Shown piece after piece: positions 16,201 through 25,079 of a stretch of DNA of 30,803 nt. The position numbers and the translations under genes are program-made. The DNA comes from Anaerolineaceae bacterium UBA6086 (lineage in GTDB: Bacteria; Chloroflexota; Anaerolineae; Anaerolineales; Anaerolineaceae). Numbering within the stretch: the first letter of the stretch is position 1; every line of letters starts with the position of its first letter. The notes under the pieces were generated by a model that had not been told where the DNA came from, ran no database searches, and saw nothing but the letters and a program-made list of their open reading frames with translations. The stretch lies in assembly GCA_002436005.1 (NCBI GenBank), contig DIXG01000062.1, positions 790 through 31,592 of the forward strand. The letters are read 5' to 3'.

Positions 16201-16450
16201 CAGGCGGAAGAGTAACCGATTAACGGCTGAAAGAGAAGGACGTCACAGGCTGAGAGCGTCCACAGTTTAGGGATCGGTGAAGTCGCCGCAGGAAAATGCT
16301 GAAGAAAGCCCATTGGGTGAGTAGAACAGCACGGGTTCGCCCGTTATTGCGAGGCCGGATGTTCGTCCGGGCCGAGCGCGCCAGCAGATTGGCGAATTGA
16401 GGTGGTACCGCGGAAGATAACCTTTCGTCCTCATGGATGAGAGGTTTTTT
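16201..16450 (+). promoter_or_regulatory. T-box leader (tRNA-Val sensing) of valS
   Basis: Stem I can be drawn. The lower helix GCGG (16204-16207) pairs with CCGC (16286-16289); the middle helix ACCGAT (16215-16220) pairs with ATCGGT (16273-16278); the distal arm pairs GGACG with CGTCC. The specifier loop lies between the lower and middle helices on the 3' side, and reads GAAGTCG with GTC (16282-16284), a valine codon. The T-box sequence GGTGGTACCGCGG (16401-16413) is canonical and is followed by AACCTTTCGTCCT. Uncharged tRNA-Val should stabilise the antiterminator and let valS be transcribed. Confidence 0.93.
16419..16450 (+). terminator. T-box-controlled terminator hairpin before valS
   Basis: CTCAT (16430-16434) pairs with ATGAG (16437-16441), with outer AACCT/AGGTT pairs, followed by T6. 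It competes with the antiterminator containing the T-box sequence. Confidence 0.8.
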
Positions 16451-16480
16451 GTTTTAATTTATTATTTTATGGAGGTAGAT

Positions 16481-19171
16481 ATGGCTAAAGAACTGCCAAA
16501 AACATACGATTTCAACGAGACCGAACAACGGCTGTACAACTGGTGGTGGGAGCAGGGTTATTTTGAACCCTCGAATGATCCCAATAAACCCGGTTTTGAC
16601 CCGGGCATTGAGCCTTTTGTGATTTCGATCCCACCGGCGAATGTTACCGGTCGATTACACCTGGGGCATGCGATCGTGGTCTCGTTGGAAGATTTGATGA
16701 TCCGCTATCACCGGATGAGGGGCGAACCGACCCTGTGGGTGCCCGGTGTGGATCATGCCGGCATTGCCACACAACTGCAGGTTGAAAACAAACTGCGCGA
16801 AGAAGGCACCAGCCGCAAAGAATTGGGCAGGGAGAAGTTCCTGGAACGGGCTTGGGCCTGGAAAGAAGAGTATGGCGGTATTATCACTCAACAAATCCGC
16901 CGATTAGGTGCATCCTGCGATTGGAACCGCGAGCGTTTTACCCTGGATGAGGGCTTGTCTGAAGCTGTTCGGGAAGCCTTCGTTTCGCTGTACGAAAAGG
17001 GCTGGATCTATCGCGGACCGCGCATGATCAACTGGTCGCCCGGGCTGCAAACGGCTGTTTCTGACCTTGAGGTGGAGTATTCACAGGAAGCGGGCAAACT
17101 GTATTACTTTAAATACAGGATTGCTGGCAGTGACGAATTTATCCCGGTGGCAACAACCCGCCCCGAGACAATCCTGGGTGATACTGGCGTGGCTGTGCAC
17201 CCTGAAGATGCGCGTTATCAGCATTTTATTGGTAAAAAGGCAATCGTCCCAATCCTCGGTAGAGAAGTTCCCGTGGTTGCTGATGATTATGTGGATCGGG
17301 AATTTGGCACGGGCGCCCTCAAGATCACGCCCGGGCATGACCCCAATGACTATGAGATCGGCTTGCGCCATAACCTGGCATTCATCAACGTGCTGAATAA
17401 AGACGCCACGATCAACGAAAATGGCGGCATTTATGAGGGCATGGATCGTTTTGAGTGCCGCAAAAAACTCTGGGCAGATATGGAAGCCGCAAACCTGGTA
17501 ATCAAGGTTGAACCCTATCAAATGAAGGTGCCGCGCTCCCAGCGTGGGGGTGAAGTGGTCGAGCCGATGATCTCCACCCAGTGGTTTATTGACATCAAGC
17601 CAATGGCGAAGGCTGCACTTGAAGCTGTGAAGGATGGGCGCATTGAGATCATCCCGGAGCGTTTCAAGAAGGTGTATTACAACTGGCTGGAAAACATCCA
17701 GGATTGGTGTATCAGCCGCCAGTTGTGGTGGGGACATCCGATCCCGGTGTGGTATTGCGATGACTGCCAGGGGATGACCGTCAAAAGGGAGGACCCAGAC
17801 ACCTGCCAGCACTGCGGAGGGAGCAACCTGCGCCAGGACTCGGATGTGCTGGATACCTGGTTCTCGTCCGCTTTGTGGCCGTTTTCGACCCTGGGATGGC
17901 CGGAAGAGACCCCGGATTACAAATATTTCTATCCCACATCGGTCATGGAGACAGCCTACGACATCCTGTTTTTCTGGGTCGCGCGCATGATCATGGCGGG
18001 GTTGGAATTAACAGACCAGGTGCCTTTCCACACGGTGTACTTACACGGTTTGATCCGCGATGAGCATGGACAGAAGATGAGCAAGACCAAGGATAACGTG
18101 ATCGACCCGCTGGAAGTCATGGACGAGCTGGGCACCGATGCGCTTCGTTTCACGCTGCTGGTGGGGTCCACCCCCGGTAATGATACGAATCTTTCCCTTA
18201 AAAAGGTGGAAGCCAACCGCAATTTTGCCAACAAGCTGTGGAATGCCGGGCGCTATTTGATCCACGCCTTGAATGAACTGCCTGAGGCTCCTCAAGCCGA
18301 GCCGGATTGGACCCTGGCGGATAGCTGGATTTGGGCACGCCTGAAGCAACTGACCGCAACGGTCAACATCTTGTTTGAGAGCTACCAGTTCGGTGAAGCA
18401 GGGCGCCAGATTTACGACTTCTTTTGGACAGAATTTGCCGACTGGTATATCGAGATCGCTAAGAGCCAGATTGCAGAAGGTGGAGACCGGGTATTCTATA
18501 CTATTCAGACTTTGGTGAAAGTATTCGATACCTGTTTACGCTTTTTGCATCCCTTCACACCCTATGTGACTGAGGCTTTGTGGGGGCACCTTAAGGAAGC
18601 CTGTATGACGGCATCGCCGCTGTTGGCGCCGTCTGACGGTTGGGAGGATGCCCTGATCATTGCGCGTTGGCCTGAGCGCAAACCGCTTGAGGGGTGGGAA
18701 GCCAGTGCTATGGAGGATTTCACTCTGATCCAGGAGATGGTTCGTGAGATCCGCAACATCCGGGCAGAATACAAGGTGCAGCCTGGTAATAAGATCGCAT
18801 GCGTGATCAGCGGGGGGGCAAAGGCTGAGATGCTCAAAAAGCAGCGAAAAATCTTCGAATTGCTTGCAGGGATAGATCCGGATCAATTATCTGTTATAGA
18901 AGAAACAAGACCGCCTTCAGATGATGAGGTGACGCTGGTGGCTTCACCCGTGGAAATCTCGCTGCCTTTGGCAGGTTTGGTTGATGTGGAAGCGGAACGG
19001 GATCGGTTGGAAAAGGAACTGGCAGAAGCGCAATCACAGATCAGCCGGTTGGAGAAATTGCTTGCCAGCCCCTTTGCGCAAAAAGCGCCAGCGGATGTGG
19101 TAGAAAAGGAGCAGGAAAAGCTGGATTCATATCAGGAGATGGCTGAAAGAATTCGCCAGCAGCTTGGGTAG
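16481..19171 (+). CDS. valS: Valyl-tRNA synthetase
   Basis: Class-I aminoacyl-tRNA synthetase that charges tRNA-Val. 896 residues from ATG 16481, which has GGAGG 5-9 nt upstream; a longer frame starting at 16433 would lie in the T-box terminator and is rejected. Motifs: HLGH at 60-63 (HIGH), editing domain in the middle (TTRPETILGDTGVAVHPED), RQLWWGHPIPVWYC with a Cys pair and CQHC for zinc, K532-M-S-K-T536, DALRF, and the C-terminal tRNA-binding coiled coil (VDVEAERDRLEKELAEAQSQ). It stands alone, controlled by the T-box leader and closed by a strong hairpin. Confidence 0.98.
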   Translation: MAKELPKTYDFNETEQRLYNWWWEQGYFEPSNDPNKPGFDPGIEPFVISIPPANVTGRLHLGHAIVVSLEDLMIRYHRMRGEPTLWVPGVDHAGIATQLQVENKLREEGTSRKELGREKFLERAWAWKEEYGGIITQQIRRLGASCDWNRERFTLDEGLSEAVREAFVSLYEKGWIYRGPRMINWSPGLQTAVSDLEVEYSQEAGKLYYFKYRIAGSDEFIPVATTRPETILGDTGVAVHPEDARYQHFIGKKAIVPILGREVPVVADDYVDREFGTGALKITPGHDPNDYEIGLRHNLAFINVLNKDATINENGGIYEGMDRFECRKKLWADMEAANLVIKVEPYQMKVPRSQRGGEVVEPMISTQWFIDIKPMAKAALEAVKDGRIEIIPERFKKVYYNWLENIQDWCISRQLWWGHPIPVWYCDDCQGMTVKREDPDTCQHCGGSNLRQDSDVLDTWFSSALWPFSTLGWPEETPDYKYFYPTSVMETAYDILFFWVARMIMAGLELTDQVPFHTVYLHGLIRDEHGQKMSKTKDNVIDPLEVMDELGTDALRFTLLVGSTPGNDTNLSLKKVEANRNFANKLWNAGRYLIHALNELPEAPQAEPDWTLADSWIWARLKQLTATVNILFESYQFGEAGRQIYDFFWTEFADWYIEIAKSQIAEGGDRVFYTIQTLVKVFDTCLRFLHPFTPYVTEALWGHLKEACMTASPLLAPSDGWEDALIIARWPERKPLEGWEASAMEDFTLIQEMVREIRNIRAEYKVQPGNKIACVISGGAKAEMLKKQRKIFELLAGIDPDQLSVIEETRPPSDDEVTLVASPVEISLPLAGLVDVEAERDRLEKELAEAQSQISRLEKLLASPFAQKAPADVVEKEQEKLDSYQEMAERIRQQLG

Positions 19172-19185
19172 AAAATTAATTTATA

Positions 19186-19231
19186 AGAATAGAGCCAGAC
19201 CAGAAAGGGATTTCGGTCTGGCTCTTATTCT
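19186..19231. terminator. Strong bidirectional terminator between valS and the convergent gene
   Basis: AGAATA-GAGCCAGACC (19186-19201) pairs with GGTCTGGCTC-T-TATTCT (19215-19231) with a single bulge and a 13-nt loop; T-rich sequence follows on the plus strand and T-rich sequence on the minus strand after the hairpin (AATTAATTTT). It serves valS and probably the minus-strand gene ending at 19282. Confidence 0.85.
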
Positions 19232-19281
19232 TTGTTGTGCGAGTGATACCTCAGTTAAGAATTAAATTTTGCTGCCAGGGT

Positions 19282-21027
19282 TTATGACCCATGCTCATTG
19301 TGGCTAGCAACGCGATCATATTCTTTTTGCATGATACGCCTTAGGATTGCCAGTGAGGTGGCGTAGGTGGAATCGACGCCAAAATAGGAGAGAGTTCCGG
19401 CGCCGAGGTTCTCACCCTTGGTGAGCGGTGTATCGGAGGCGTAGTGCAGAATCCCCAGCTCGAAGGGCAGCCCATAGAGATTGACAATTTCATCCACGGG
19501 GTGTCGTGTGGGGCGGTAGAGTTCGGATACGCCTGAAAGATAGGGTCCGGCTTCCATCTCGATATCCGTATAGCCTTCGCGATAGATCACTTCCATCACG
19601 CGTGCGTTCTGCAGATAGGTGCCCAGCACGGAGACAGATTTTTGATTGTCAAGCACGGTGCCATACACCAGGTAGGGGCTGACATCTCGCGCAGAGAAGC
19701 AGTTGTTGTACATGAAGGTGTTGTGGGAGTGTTCATCGTAGGTCACATTCGGAATCAGAACGTCACCGCGTTTACCGTTAAGTGTGGCTGCTTTGCCCAT
19801 GATGTAGATGCCGAGCAGGGGGCAGGTGTGTTCGGCAATCTTGACCAGCAGGTTATAGGCTGCTAACCCGAGCGGATAGTCGATATTCAGAATCAGGGCG
19901 TTGCTCTTCGAAAGGAAGGACCAATCAGCGTGTTCCCCGGCGAAGGTCTCTGGTGTAAGGCGTGGGTCTATGGTTTCAGGATTGAGGGCTGAAAGGTCAA
20001 TGATTTGGGCTTCCAGGTCAAAGGCATGTTCGCTGGGAAGTCGATGCACGCCGAATTTCTCTTCGTAGGCTGATTGTGCCTGCACCAGGTCTTTGCCTGA
20101 TTCTGTCGCCTGGTATTTCTTTAAAATGTAGTAGAGAAAATTCTCTGGTCTTGAAGGTACATCTTCATGACTGATATCATGCCATTCCCTGAGCAGTTCT
20201 TCATCTCCTTCGGTCTGGAGAAAGTCTGCCAAACGATCCTTTTGTTTCAGGGCAAAGCCTGATAGTAAATTGGGGATGCTGTGGGTGTTGCTGGAGATAA
20301 AATAGACCGGGCGTTGATTGACCTCTGGAAAGCCTTTCTGAATGTTCTCCCACCAAAAGCGCGTGGCTCTGCGATACTCGTTGAGAGACCCGCTGAAAAG
20401 CTGAATTTCAAGGTCCAGCTTCTGGCTGCGGATGCGGTTCAATTTGGTTGGAAAGTCCTTACCCCAAATAGTTATTAACCTTTGTAATTCCTCAATGGAC
20501 ATTCGCATGGTGACGGCCAGTTGATTGAGACCTGCTCTGTCCTCGACATCCAGATTGGAAAAGTCCTCCTCTGGCAAATTCTGCAAAAAGCCATGCAGTT
20601 TGTTCCATTCGATCTGAAAGGCAGTCAGCATTGGAACAACATCGTCAATATCCGAACGGGATGCGATATAACAGGCAAGCAGGCTCTTGCCATCATAAAA
20701 ACAGCGACGCCGGCGGGCGCGAGCTGAAACTTCAGTCCAGGATTCAATATCGTGATAGCCGGATTGCTCAAAGACTGTTGCGCTTTGTCCTAAAAGAACC
20801 GCCTTTACATCCGGGATACAATCCGGCAGGCGCAGGTTCGCATAGATAAAGGACGAGACATCGGGTGCGTCCTGCCTTGCCAGGGGATGAAGCGAGGAAT
20901 TCATGCCTGCATGGACTTCTTCGAGTGTGCGAATCCGCACCGGCGTGGTTGACCGAAGCAGGGAATACATCGTGCGGATATACAGATCGATCTCTTCTGA
21001 GGCTCTGGTGGGAACGCTTCTTTCCAT
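19282..21027 (-). CDS. Conserved protein with a nucleoside-phosphorylase-like C-terminal domain
   Basis: 581 residues, no signal peptide or membrane segment, so cytoplasmic. I do not know a biochemical function; it may correspond to the family called DUF6909. Residues 1-370 are largely helical and unrecognised, with RRRRCFYDGKSLLACYIASR near 110 and WWENIQKGFPEVNQRPVYFI near 228. The C-terminal third looks like the PNP/UDP phosphorylase fold: NIDYPLGLAAYNLL (about 382-395), GIYIMGKAATLNGKRGDVLI (about 406-425, compare GSAGGL..x..GDVVIP), and GYTDIEMEAGPYLSG (about 485-499, compare the FEMEAAAL nucleoside-binding motif). It starts at ATG 21027. It faces valS at its 3' end and rsmI at its 5' end. 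Confidence 0.7.
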   Translation of the reverse strand: MERSVPTRASEEIDLYIRTMYSLLRSTTPVRIRTLEEVHAGMNSSLHPLARQDAPDVSSFIYANLRLPDCIPDVKAVLLGQSATVFEQSGYHDIESWTEVSARARRRRCFYDGKSLLACYIASRSDIDDVVPMLTAFQIEWNKLHGFLQNLPEEDFSNLDVEDRAGLNQLAVTMRMSIEELQRLITIWGKDFPTKLNRIRSQKLDLEIQLFSGSLNEYRRATRFWWENIQKGFPEVNQRPVYFISSNTHSIPNLLSGFALKQKDRLADFLQTEGDEELLREWHDISHEDVPSRPENFLYYILKKYQATESGKDLVQAQSAYEEKFGVHRLPSEHAFDLEAQIIDLSALNPETIDPRLTPETFAGEHADWSFLSKSNALILNIDYPLGLAAYNLLVKIAEHTCPLLGIYIMGKAATLNGKRGDVLIPNVTYDEHSHNTFMYNNCFSARDVSPYLVYGTVLDNQKSVSVLGTYLQNARVMEVIYREGYTDIEMEAGPYLSGVSELYRPTRHPVDEIVNLYGLPFELGILHYASDTPLTKGENLGAGTLSYFGVDSTYATSLAILRRIMQKEYDRVASHNEHGS

Positions 21028-21115
21028 GTTCTTATACCTTTTTCATCTTGTTTAATCTTTCTTGATTTTACCTTCAATTCAGCAGGTTGAGGTTTTTGTA
21101 TGGGGTTGTGTCATT

Positions 21116-21145
21116 TGGACCAGTTATTAATCAACCTGTTATAAT
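21116..21145 (+). promoter_or_regulatory. Extended -10 promoter of rsmI
   Basis: TATAAT (21140-21145) preceded by TG at the extended -10 position; a weak -35 (TGGACC at 21116-21121) is 18 bp upstream. Transcription would start about 40 bp before the TTG start of rsmI. Confidence 0.6.
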
Positions 21146-21190
21146 CAGGATGAAGCCTTATTGCTGATTTGCTGACAGGAGATTTGTTTC

Positions 21191-21859
21191 TTGTTGTATT
21201 TAGTTGCGACACCGATTGGAAACCTGGGTGATATCACCCTGAGGGCGCTTGAAGTTTTACGGGCTGTGGATTTGATTGCCAGCGAGGATACCCGGAAGAC
21301 ATCGATACTGCTGCACCATTATGATATTCACAAACCCCAAAAGAGCTATCATGCATTTAACGAGGAAAAAGCCGTTCCGATGCTGCTGGAAAAGCTGCTG
21401 GCAGGCGATTCGATTGCCGTGGTGACCAGTGCTGGCACGCCGGCGATCTCCGACCCGGGTTACTCACTGGTGCGTGCGGCAATCGATAACGACATCCCGG
21501 TGACTGCGATACCTGGGGCAGCGGCGGTAGTGCTGGCTGTCACACTTTCTGGGCTGCCTGCTCACAGCTTCACCTATAAGGGTTTTCCACCGCGTAAGTC
21601 GGGGCAGCGGCAGCGCTTCCTCGCCGAGGACGCCGATTCACCGCATACGTTAGTTTTTTATGAAAGCCCCCACAGGATACAGGCATTCTTAAAGGATGCA
21701 CTGCTTGTTTTAGGAGATCGATCTGCTGCCGTTGCCAATGACCTGACAAAAAAGTTTGAAGCTGTCTATCGCGGATGCTTGACAGACATCATCGACATTC
21801 TGGATAAAAACCCGCCACGGGGTGAATATACCGTTGTAATTGAAGGAAAAAGGGGTTGA
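21191..21859 (+). CDS. rsmI: 16S rRNA (cytidine-1402-2'-O)-methyltransferase
   Basis: SAM-dependent tetrapyrrole-methylase-fold enzyme that 2'-O-methylates C1402 in helix 44 of 16S rRNA. 222 residues, covering the catalytic domain but without the C-terminal extension of the roughly 285-residue E. coli enzyme. Visible motifs: LYLVATPIGNLGDITLRALE (2-21), SEDTRKTSILLHHY, SAGTPAISDPGY, PGAAAVVLAV, GFPPRKSGQR and FYESPHRI. The start is TTG 21191 with CAGGAG about 10 nt upstream. It ends 3 bp before the stop of the convergent transporter gene. A second, more divergent member of the same family lies at 29257-29958. Confidence 0.95.
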   Translation: MLYLVATPIGNLGDITLRALEVLRAVDLIASEDTRKTSILLHHYDIHKPQKSYHAFNEEKAVPMLLEKLLAGDSIAVVTSAGTPAISDPGYSLVRAAIDNDIPVTAIPGAAAVVLAVTLSGLPAHSFTYKGFPPRKSGQRQRFLAEDADSPHTLVFYESPHRIQAFLKDALLVLGDRSAAVANDLTKKFEAVYRGCLTDIIDILDKNPPRGEYTVVIEGKRG

Positions 21860-21862
21860 AAC

Positions 21863-22600
21863 TTAACTGAACTTGATGGGTGAAAAATTACCCTGCTCAT
21901 CAAAGGTATCCACACCTTCGGTTCGTTTGAGCGTGTTGACGAGCCAATAAGTGAGGGGGGTCACCGCCGCTTCCATCAACACTTTGAAGATGTAGTTTGT
22001 GACGGTCAGGCTCCAGAAAAGACTCCATGGAAACACACTTAAAACCACAGCCACAAAGATGAAGGTGAAAGTATCCACTGCCTCGCCGACGATGGTGCTG
22101 GCAATGGTGCGGGTCCACAACCATTTTCCTTTTGTGAGCACTTTCATGACAGACATCAGGATTGCGTTGGAAAAGGAACCCGCCAGATATCCGACGAGAC
22201 TGGCAGCAACGATAGCGCCGGAACTCATGCTGCCGAGGATCTGGTTGTAAGCTTCCTGACCGACACTCGCTTGCCAGGTGGCTTCGCCGGGGAGGCGCTG
22301 AATTAATAAAAACACAAGTGCACTGAATGCCAGCCCACCAAAGCCGATCCAGATGACTCGGCGAGAGCGTTTGAACCCATACACCTCTGTGATCACATCC
22401 CCGAGGATGTAACTGATCGGAAAAAGAAGTGTTCCGGCATCAAAACTGAGGGGCAGCGATCCCAGGCGAATACCCCAATCGATGATCTTTGCCGATGAGG
22501 CGATATTGCTGAGCACCAGTACCAAAACATAGACAACCATGATAATATCAAGGTACTTGAAGGCTCGCTTGGCTGGGCGAAAGTCTGTCTTTTCTTGCAT
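21863..22600 (-). CDS. Queuosine-precursor transporter, YhhQ/COG1738 family
   Basis: Inner-membrane vitamin-uptake-type transporter, 245 residues with about six TM segments. Family features: SNIASSAKI after TM1, FPISYILGDVITEVYGFKRS (loop with DVxTEVYG), and FAVDTFTF-type region seen here as GEAVDTFTFIFVAV. The start at 22600 is preceded by CGGAGATGAG. A longer frame reaching 22927 would run antisense through rsmE and lacks conservation. Members import queuosine precursors (preQ0/preQ1 or queuine), which suits the Tgt-like gene 5.5 kb away on the same strand. The divergent gene rsmE begins only 39 bp upstream. Confidence 0.93.
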   Translation of the reverse strand: MQEKTDFRPAKRAFKYLDIIMVVYVLVLVLSNIASSAKIIDWGIRLGSLPLSFDAGTLLFPISYILGDVITEVYGFKRSRRVIWIGFGGLAFSALVFLLIQRLPGEATWQASVGQEAYNQILGSMSSGAIVAASLVGYLAGSFSNAILMSVMKVLTKGKWLWTRTIASTIVGEAVDTFTFIFVAVVLSVFPWSLFWSLTVTNYIFKVLMEAAVTPLTYWLVNTLKRTEGVDTFDEQGNFSPIKFS

Positions 22601-22639
22601 CTCATCTCCGAAAGTGAATTGGATTAAGTATACCCTGAT

Positions 22640-23382
22640 ATGAACCGTTTCTTTTTGCCTGAAAACCTGATCAAACATGGTGAAGTGAATTTTCCCGAGG
22701 AAATTGCCCACCAAATCTTGAGAGTGCTGCGCTTGAAGAGCGGAGATATGGTTTATGTATTGGATAACCAGGGGGCTATTCATAATGTTCTCTTGCAGGT
22801 CGATGCTGGGGTAGGCAAGGTTTCGGGGACTGTGGTCCATACAGATTCGGTGAAAACTGAACCCAGAGTTTTTCTGGCCTTGTATTTTGGTTTGACCACC
22901 CGTGAAAAGACAGAATTCATCCTGCAAAAGGGTACAGAAATTGGCATTTCAGCGTTCGCGCCTGTCATTTCCATGCGAACACTGGTGCAATCGGACGAGC
23001 TTTCAGCCAAAAGGAGAACGCGCTGGGAAAAATCATTTGCGAAGCGGCTGAGCAATCTTATCGTGGGCGATTGCCTGTGTTGAATGTGCCCATGAACTTT
23101 GAAGATGGCATTGCTGATGCCATTAATCAGCATGACCTGGCATTGATTGCCTGGGAAGGCGCTGACTCGGATCAGAATTCGATGAAAAAGATGGTTTTTC
23201 ACGACGGATTGACCAGGATTGCGTTATTTGTTGGTCCTGAGGGTGGATTTTCAGAGGAGGAAATTGCCCTGGCAAGTGCAAAGGGCTGCCAGGTGGTTTC
23301 GCTGGGCAAACGCATTCTTCGCATGGAAACATCGGCGATTTTGCTTCCGGGTTTGGTGCTGTTTGCTCTGGGGGAGATGTGA
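22640..23382 (+). CDS. rsmE: 16S rRNA (uridine-1498-N3)-methyltransferase, interrupted by a -1 frameshift
   Basis: SPOUT-fold SAM-dependent enzyme for m3U1498 of 16S rRNA. The first frame (22640-23083) gives the PUA-like N-terminal domain and the start of the SPOUT domain (MNRFFLPENL, ILRVLRLKSGD, YFGLTTREKTEFILQKGTEI, GISAFAPVIS, RRTRWEK). The second frame (to 23382) gives the rest (LPVLNVPMNFEDGIADAINQ, VGPEGGFSEEEIALA, LGKRILRMETSAI), including the GPEGGFSxxE and LGxRILRxETA SAM-knot motifs. The junction is at the A5 run 23028-23032. With one more A the frame reads RWEKIICEAAEQSYRGRLPV, the normal family sequence. This is either a sequencing/assembly error, a recent mutation, or slippage at the A-run. 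Total 248 residues when joined, typical length. Confidence 0.9.
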
Positions 23383-23480
23383 CCCCAATTGCCTGGATTA
23401 TGGTAAGATTGCACATCGTTTTTAGAATATCAGGGTTAATGTTAGTGTTATTATCGGTTGCCATTTGATAGGAGAACCCT

Positions 23481-24404
23481 TTGAATAAATATTGTATTAT
23501 TGTCAACCCGATTGCAGGGAAAGGCGCAGGCCGCACTGCAATTCCTGAGATCCGAGCCAATCTTGATGCGTTGGGAGTTGATTACGACCTATTTGTGACC
23601 GAATATCCAGCACACGCCATCGAAATGGCTGCAGAGGCAGGGTCAAATGGGTACAGCACGGTGGTGGCTGTGGGCGGGGATGGCACGGTTAATGAAGTGA
23701 TCAATGGGTTGATGCGCGCGTTGAATGGGGGTCACCTCACATCCAGCATAGCAGTGCTGCCGGTAGGGCGTGGTAATGATTTTTCTTACGGCATGGGCGT
23801 CCCGGTTGATCTTGAAGCAGCCTGTAAACTGCTGGTTGAGGGTCACACCCGCAAGATTGACATTGGATTCGTCAAGGGGGGCGACTACCCGGAGGGTCGC
23901 TATTTTGGCAATGGCATCGGGATTGGATTTGATACCATTGTGGGGTTTGAAGCTGCTAAACTGCCTTCTTTTATCAGCGGCATCCCGGCTTATTTGATCG
24001 CTGCGATCAAAACCATATTTTTATATTTCAAGGCGCCGCTGCTTAAAATTGATGTGGATGGTGAGGTTTTGGAACAGCCTTGCTTATTAGTCTCCGTGAT
24101 GAATGGCAAACGGATGGGTGGTTCCTTTCATTTTGCGCCGAACTCTGAATCAGATGATGGTTTGCTGAATTTGTGCATTGCTCACCAGGTGACCCGATGG
24201 CAGGTCTTGGGCTTGTTCCCAAAGGTGATGGGCGGAACGCAAGCAGATCACCCGGCGATCAAAATGCTGATCGGAAAACACGTAAAAGTTGACGCTCTGC
24301 AGGGCTCCCTGCCGGTGCATGCCGATGGTGAAACGATCTGTGTGGCTGGGAAGGCACTGGAGGTTGAGATCCTCAGGCAAAAACTGCAATTAGTTTGTGA
24401 GTAA
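23481..24404 (+). CDS. Diacylglycerol kinase-family lipid kinase (DagK/YegS-like)
   Basis: Cytoplasmic or membrane-associated lipid kinase, 307 residues. The N-terminal catalytic domain has NPIAGKGAGR (9-18), GGDGTVNEVING (65-76) and GRGNDF (about 95-100); the C-terminal beta-sandwich has GIGIGFDT and the later GG(x)F.FAPNSESDDG...N stretch. The start is TTG 23481 with GGAGA 6-10 nt upstream. It is followed after 6 bp by the PlsC-type acyltransferase, so both probably belong to one phospholipid-related unit, making or recycling phosphatidic acid. The exact lipid substrate is not determinable. Confidence 0.93.
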   Translation: MNKYCIIVNPIAGKGAGRTAIPEIRANLDALGVDYDLFVTEYPAHAIEMAAEAGSNGYSTVVAVGGDGTVNEVINGLMRALNGGHLTSSIAVLPVGRGNDFSYGMGVPVDLEAACKLLVEGHTRKIDIGFVKGGDYPEGRYFGNGIGIGFDTIVGFEAAKLPSFISGIPAYLIAAIKTIFLYFKAPLLKIDVDGEVLEQPCLLVSVMNGKRMGGSFHFAPNSESDDGLLNLCIAHQVTRWQVLGLFPKVMGGTQADHPAIKMLIGKHVKVDALQGSLPVHADGETICVAGKALEVEILRQKLQLVCE

Positions 24405-24410
24405 GGTTTT

Positions 24411-25079
24411 ATGAAAAAGTGGCTTGTAACAAACATCGTCAAACACATGACACATTTGATATTAAAGATTGACGCCAAAGAGCTGGAAAAAGTGCCAGCG
24501 CAAGGACCTATCATTGCCGTCACCAATCATATCAATTTCCTGGATGCCCCCGTTGTGCTGACTCATCTCTACCCTTGTCCCACAACAAGTTTGGTAAAAA
24601 AGGAGACCTGGGATAACTGGTTCACGGGTTTTCTGTTCAATGTTTGGGAAGGCATACCGATTGACCGGAGCATCGCCGATTTTACCGCTTTTCGCAAGGC
24701 TAAAGAGGCTTTGGAGGCGAAAAAAATTTTGGCAGTTGCACCTGAGGGAACCCGCACCGAAACCGGTGAGTTGATTCGTGCAAAACCCGGCATCAGCTAC
24801 CTGGCGGCATTGTGCGATTCACCCCTGTTGCCGGTAGTGCATTATGGGCAGGAAGCGTTTTCTGAAAATATCAAACGGCTCAAACGAACACCCATGAAAA
24901 TCAAAGTCGGTCGCCCGTTCAAAGTTTTGGTGGATAAACGGGAAAAAGATAAGGAAATCATGCAGGCTGTTGCTGATGCGATCATGATGGAGATCGCCAG
25001 CCTGCTGCCCGAAAAATACCGGGGGGTTTATGCTGATGGCACTTTTGAGCGGGAAAAATATCTGACCTATTTAGATTGA
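24411..25079 (+). CDS. 1-acyl-sn-glycerol-3-phosphate acyltransferase (PlsC family)
   Basis: Membrane-associated acyltransferase that makes phosphatidic acid from lysophosphatidic acid. 222 residues, typical. Catalytic motif N39-H40-x4-D45 in TNHINFLDAP, motif II around GIPIDRS (81-87), motif III P111-E-G-T-R115. It starts 6 bp after the lipid-kinase stop. Its last 9 bp overlap the last bases of the convergent m5C methyltransferase gene, leaving no room for a terminator between the two. Confidence 0.92.
   Translation: MKKWLVTNIVKHMTHLILKIDAKELEKVPAQGPIIAVTNHINFLDAPVVLTHLYPCPTTSLVKKETWDNWFTGFLFNVWEGIPIDRSIADFTAFRKAKEALEAKKILAVAPEGTRTETGELIRAKPGISYLAALCDSPLLPVVHYGQEAFSENIKRLKRTPMKIKVGRPFKVLVDKREKDKEIMQAVADAIMMEIASLLPEKYRGVYADGTFEREKYLTYLD

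Noticed and set aside
16433..16480. Earlier start for valS adding 16 residues
   Set aside because: It would begin inside the T-box terminator hairpin; ATG 16481 has GGAGG and the family-typical N-terminus.
17081..17812. 243-codon minus-strand frame inside valS
   Set aside because: Shadow of valS; no start context and no family resemblance.
22601..22927. N-terminal extension of the YhhQ-type transporter
   Set aside because: The extension runs antisense through rsmE, while ATG 22600 has a ribosome site and starts just before TM1.
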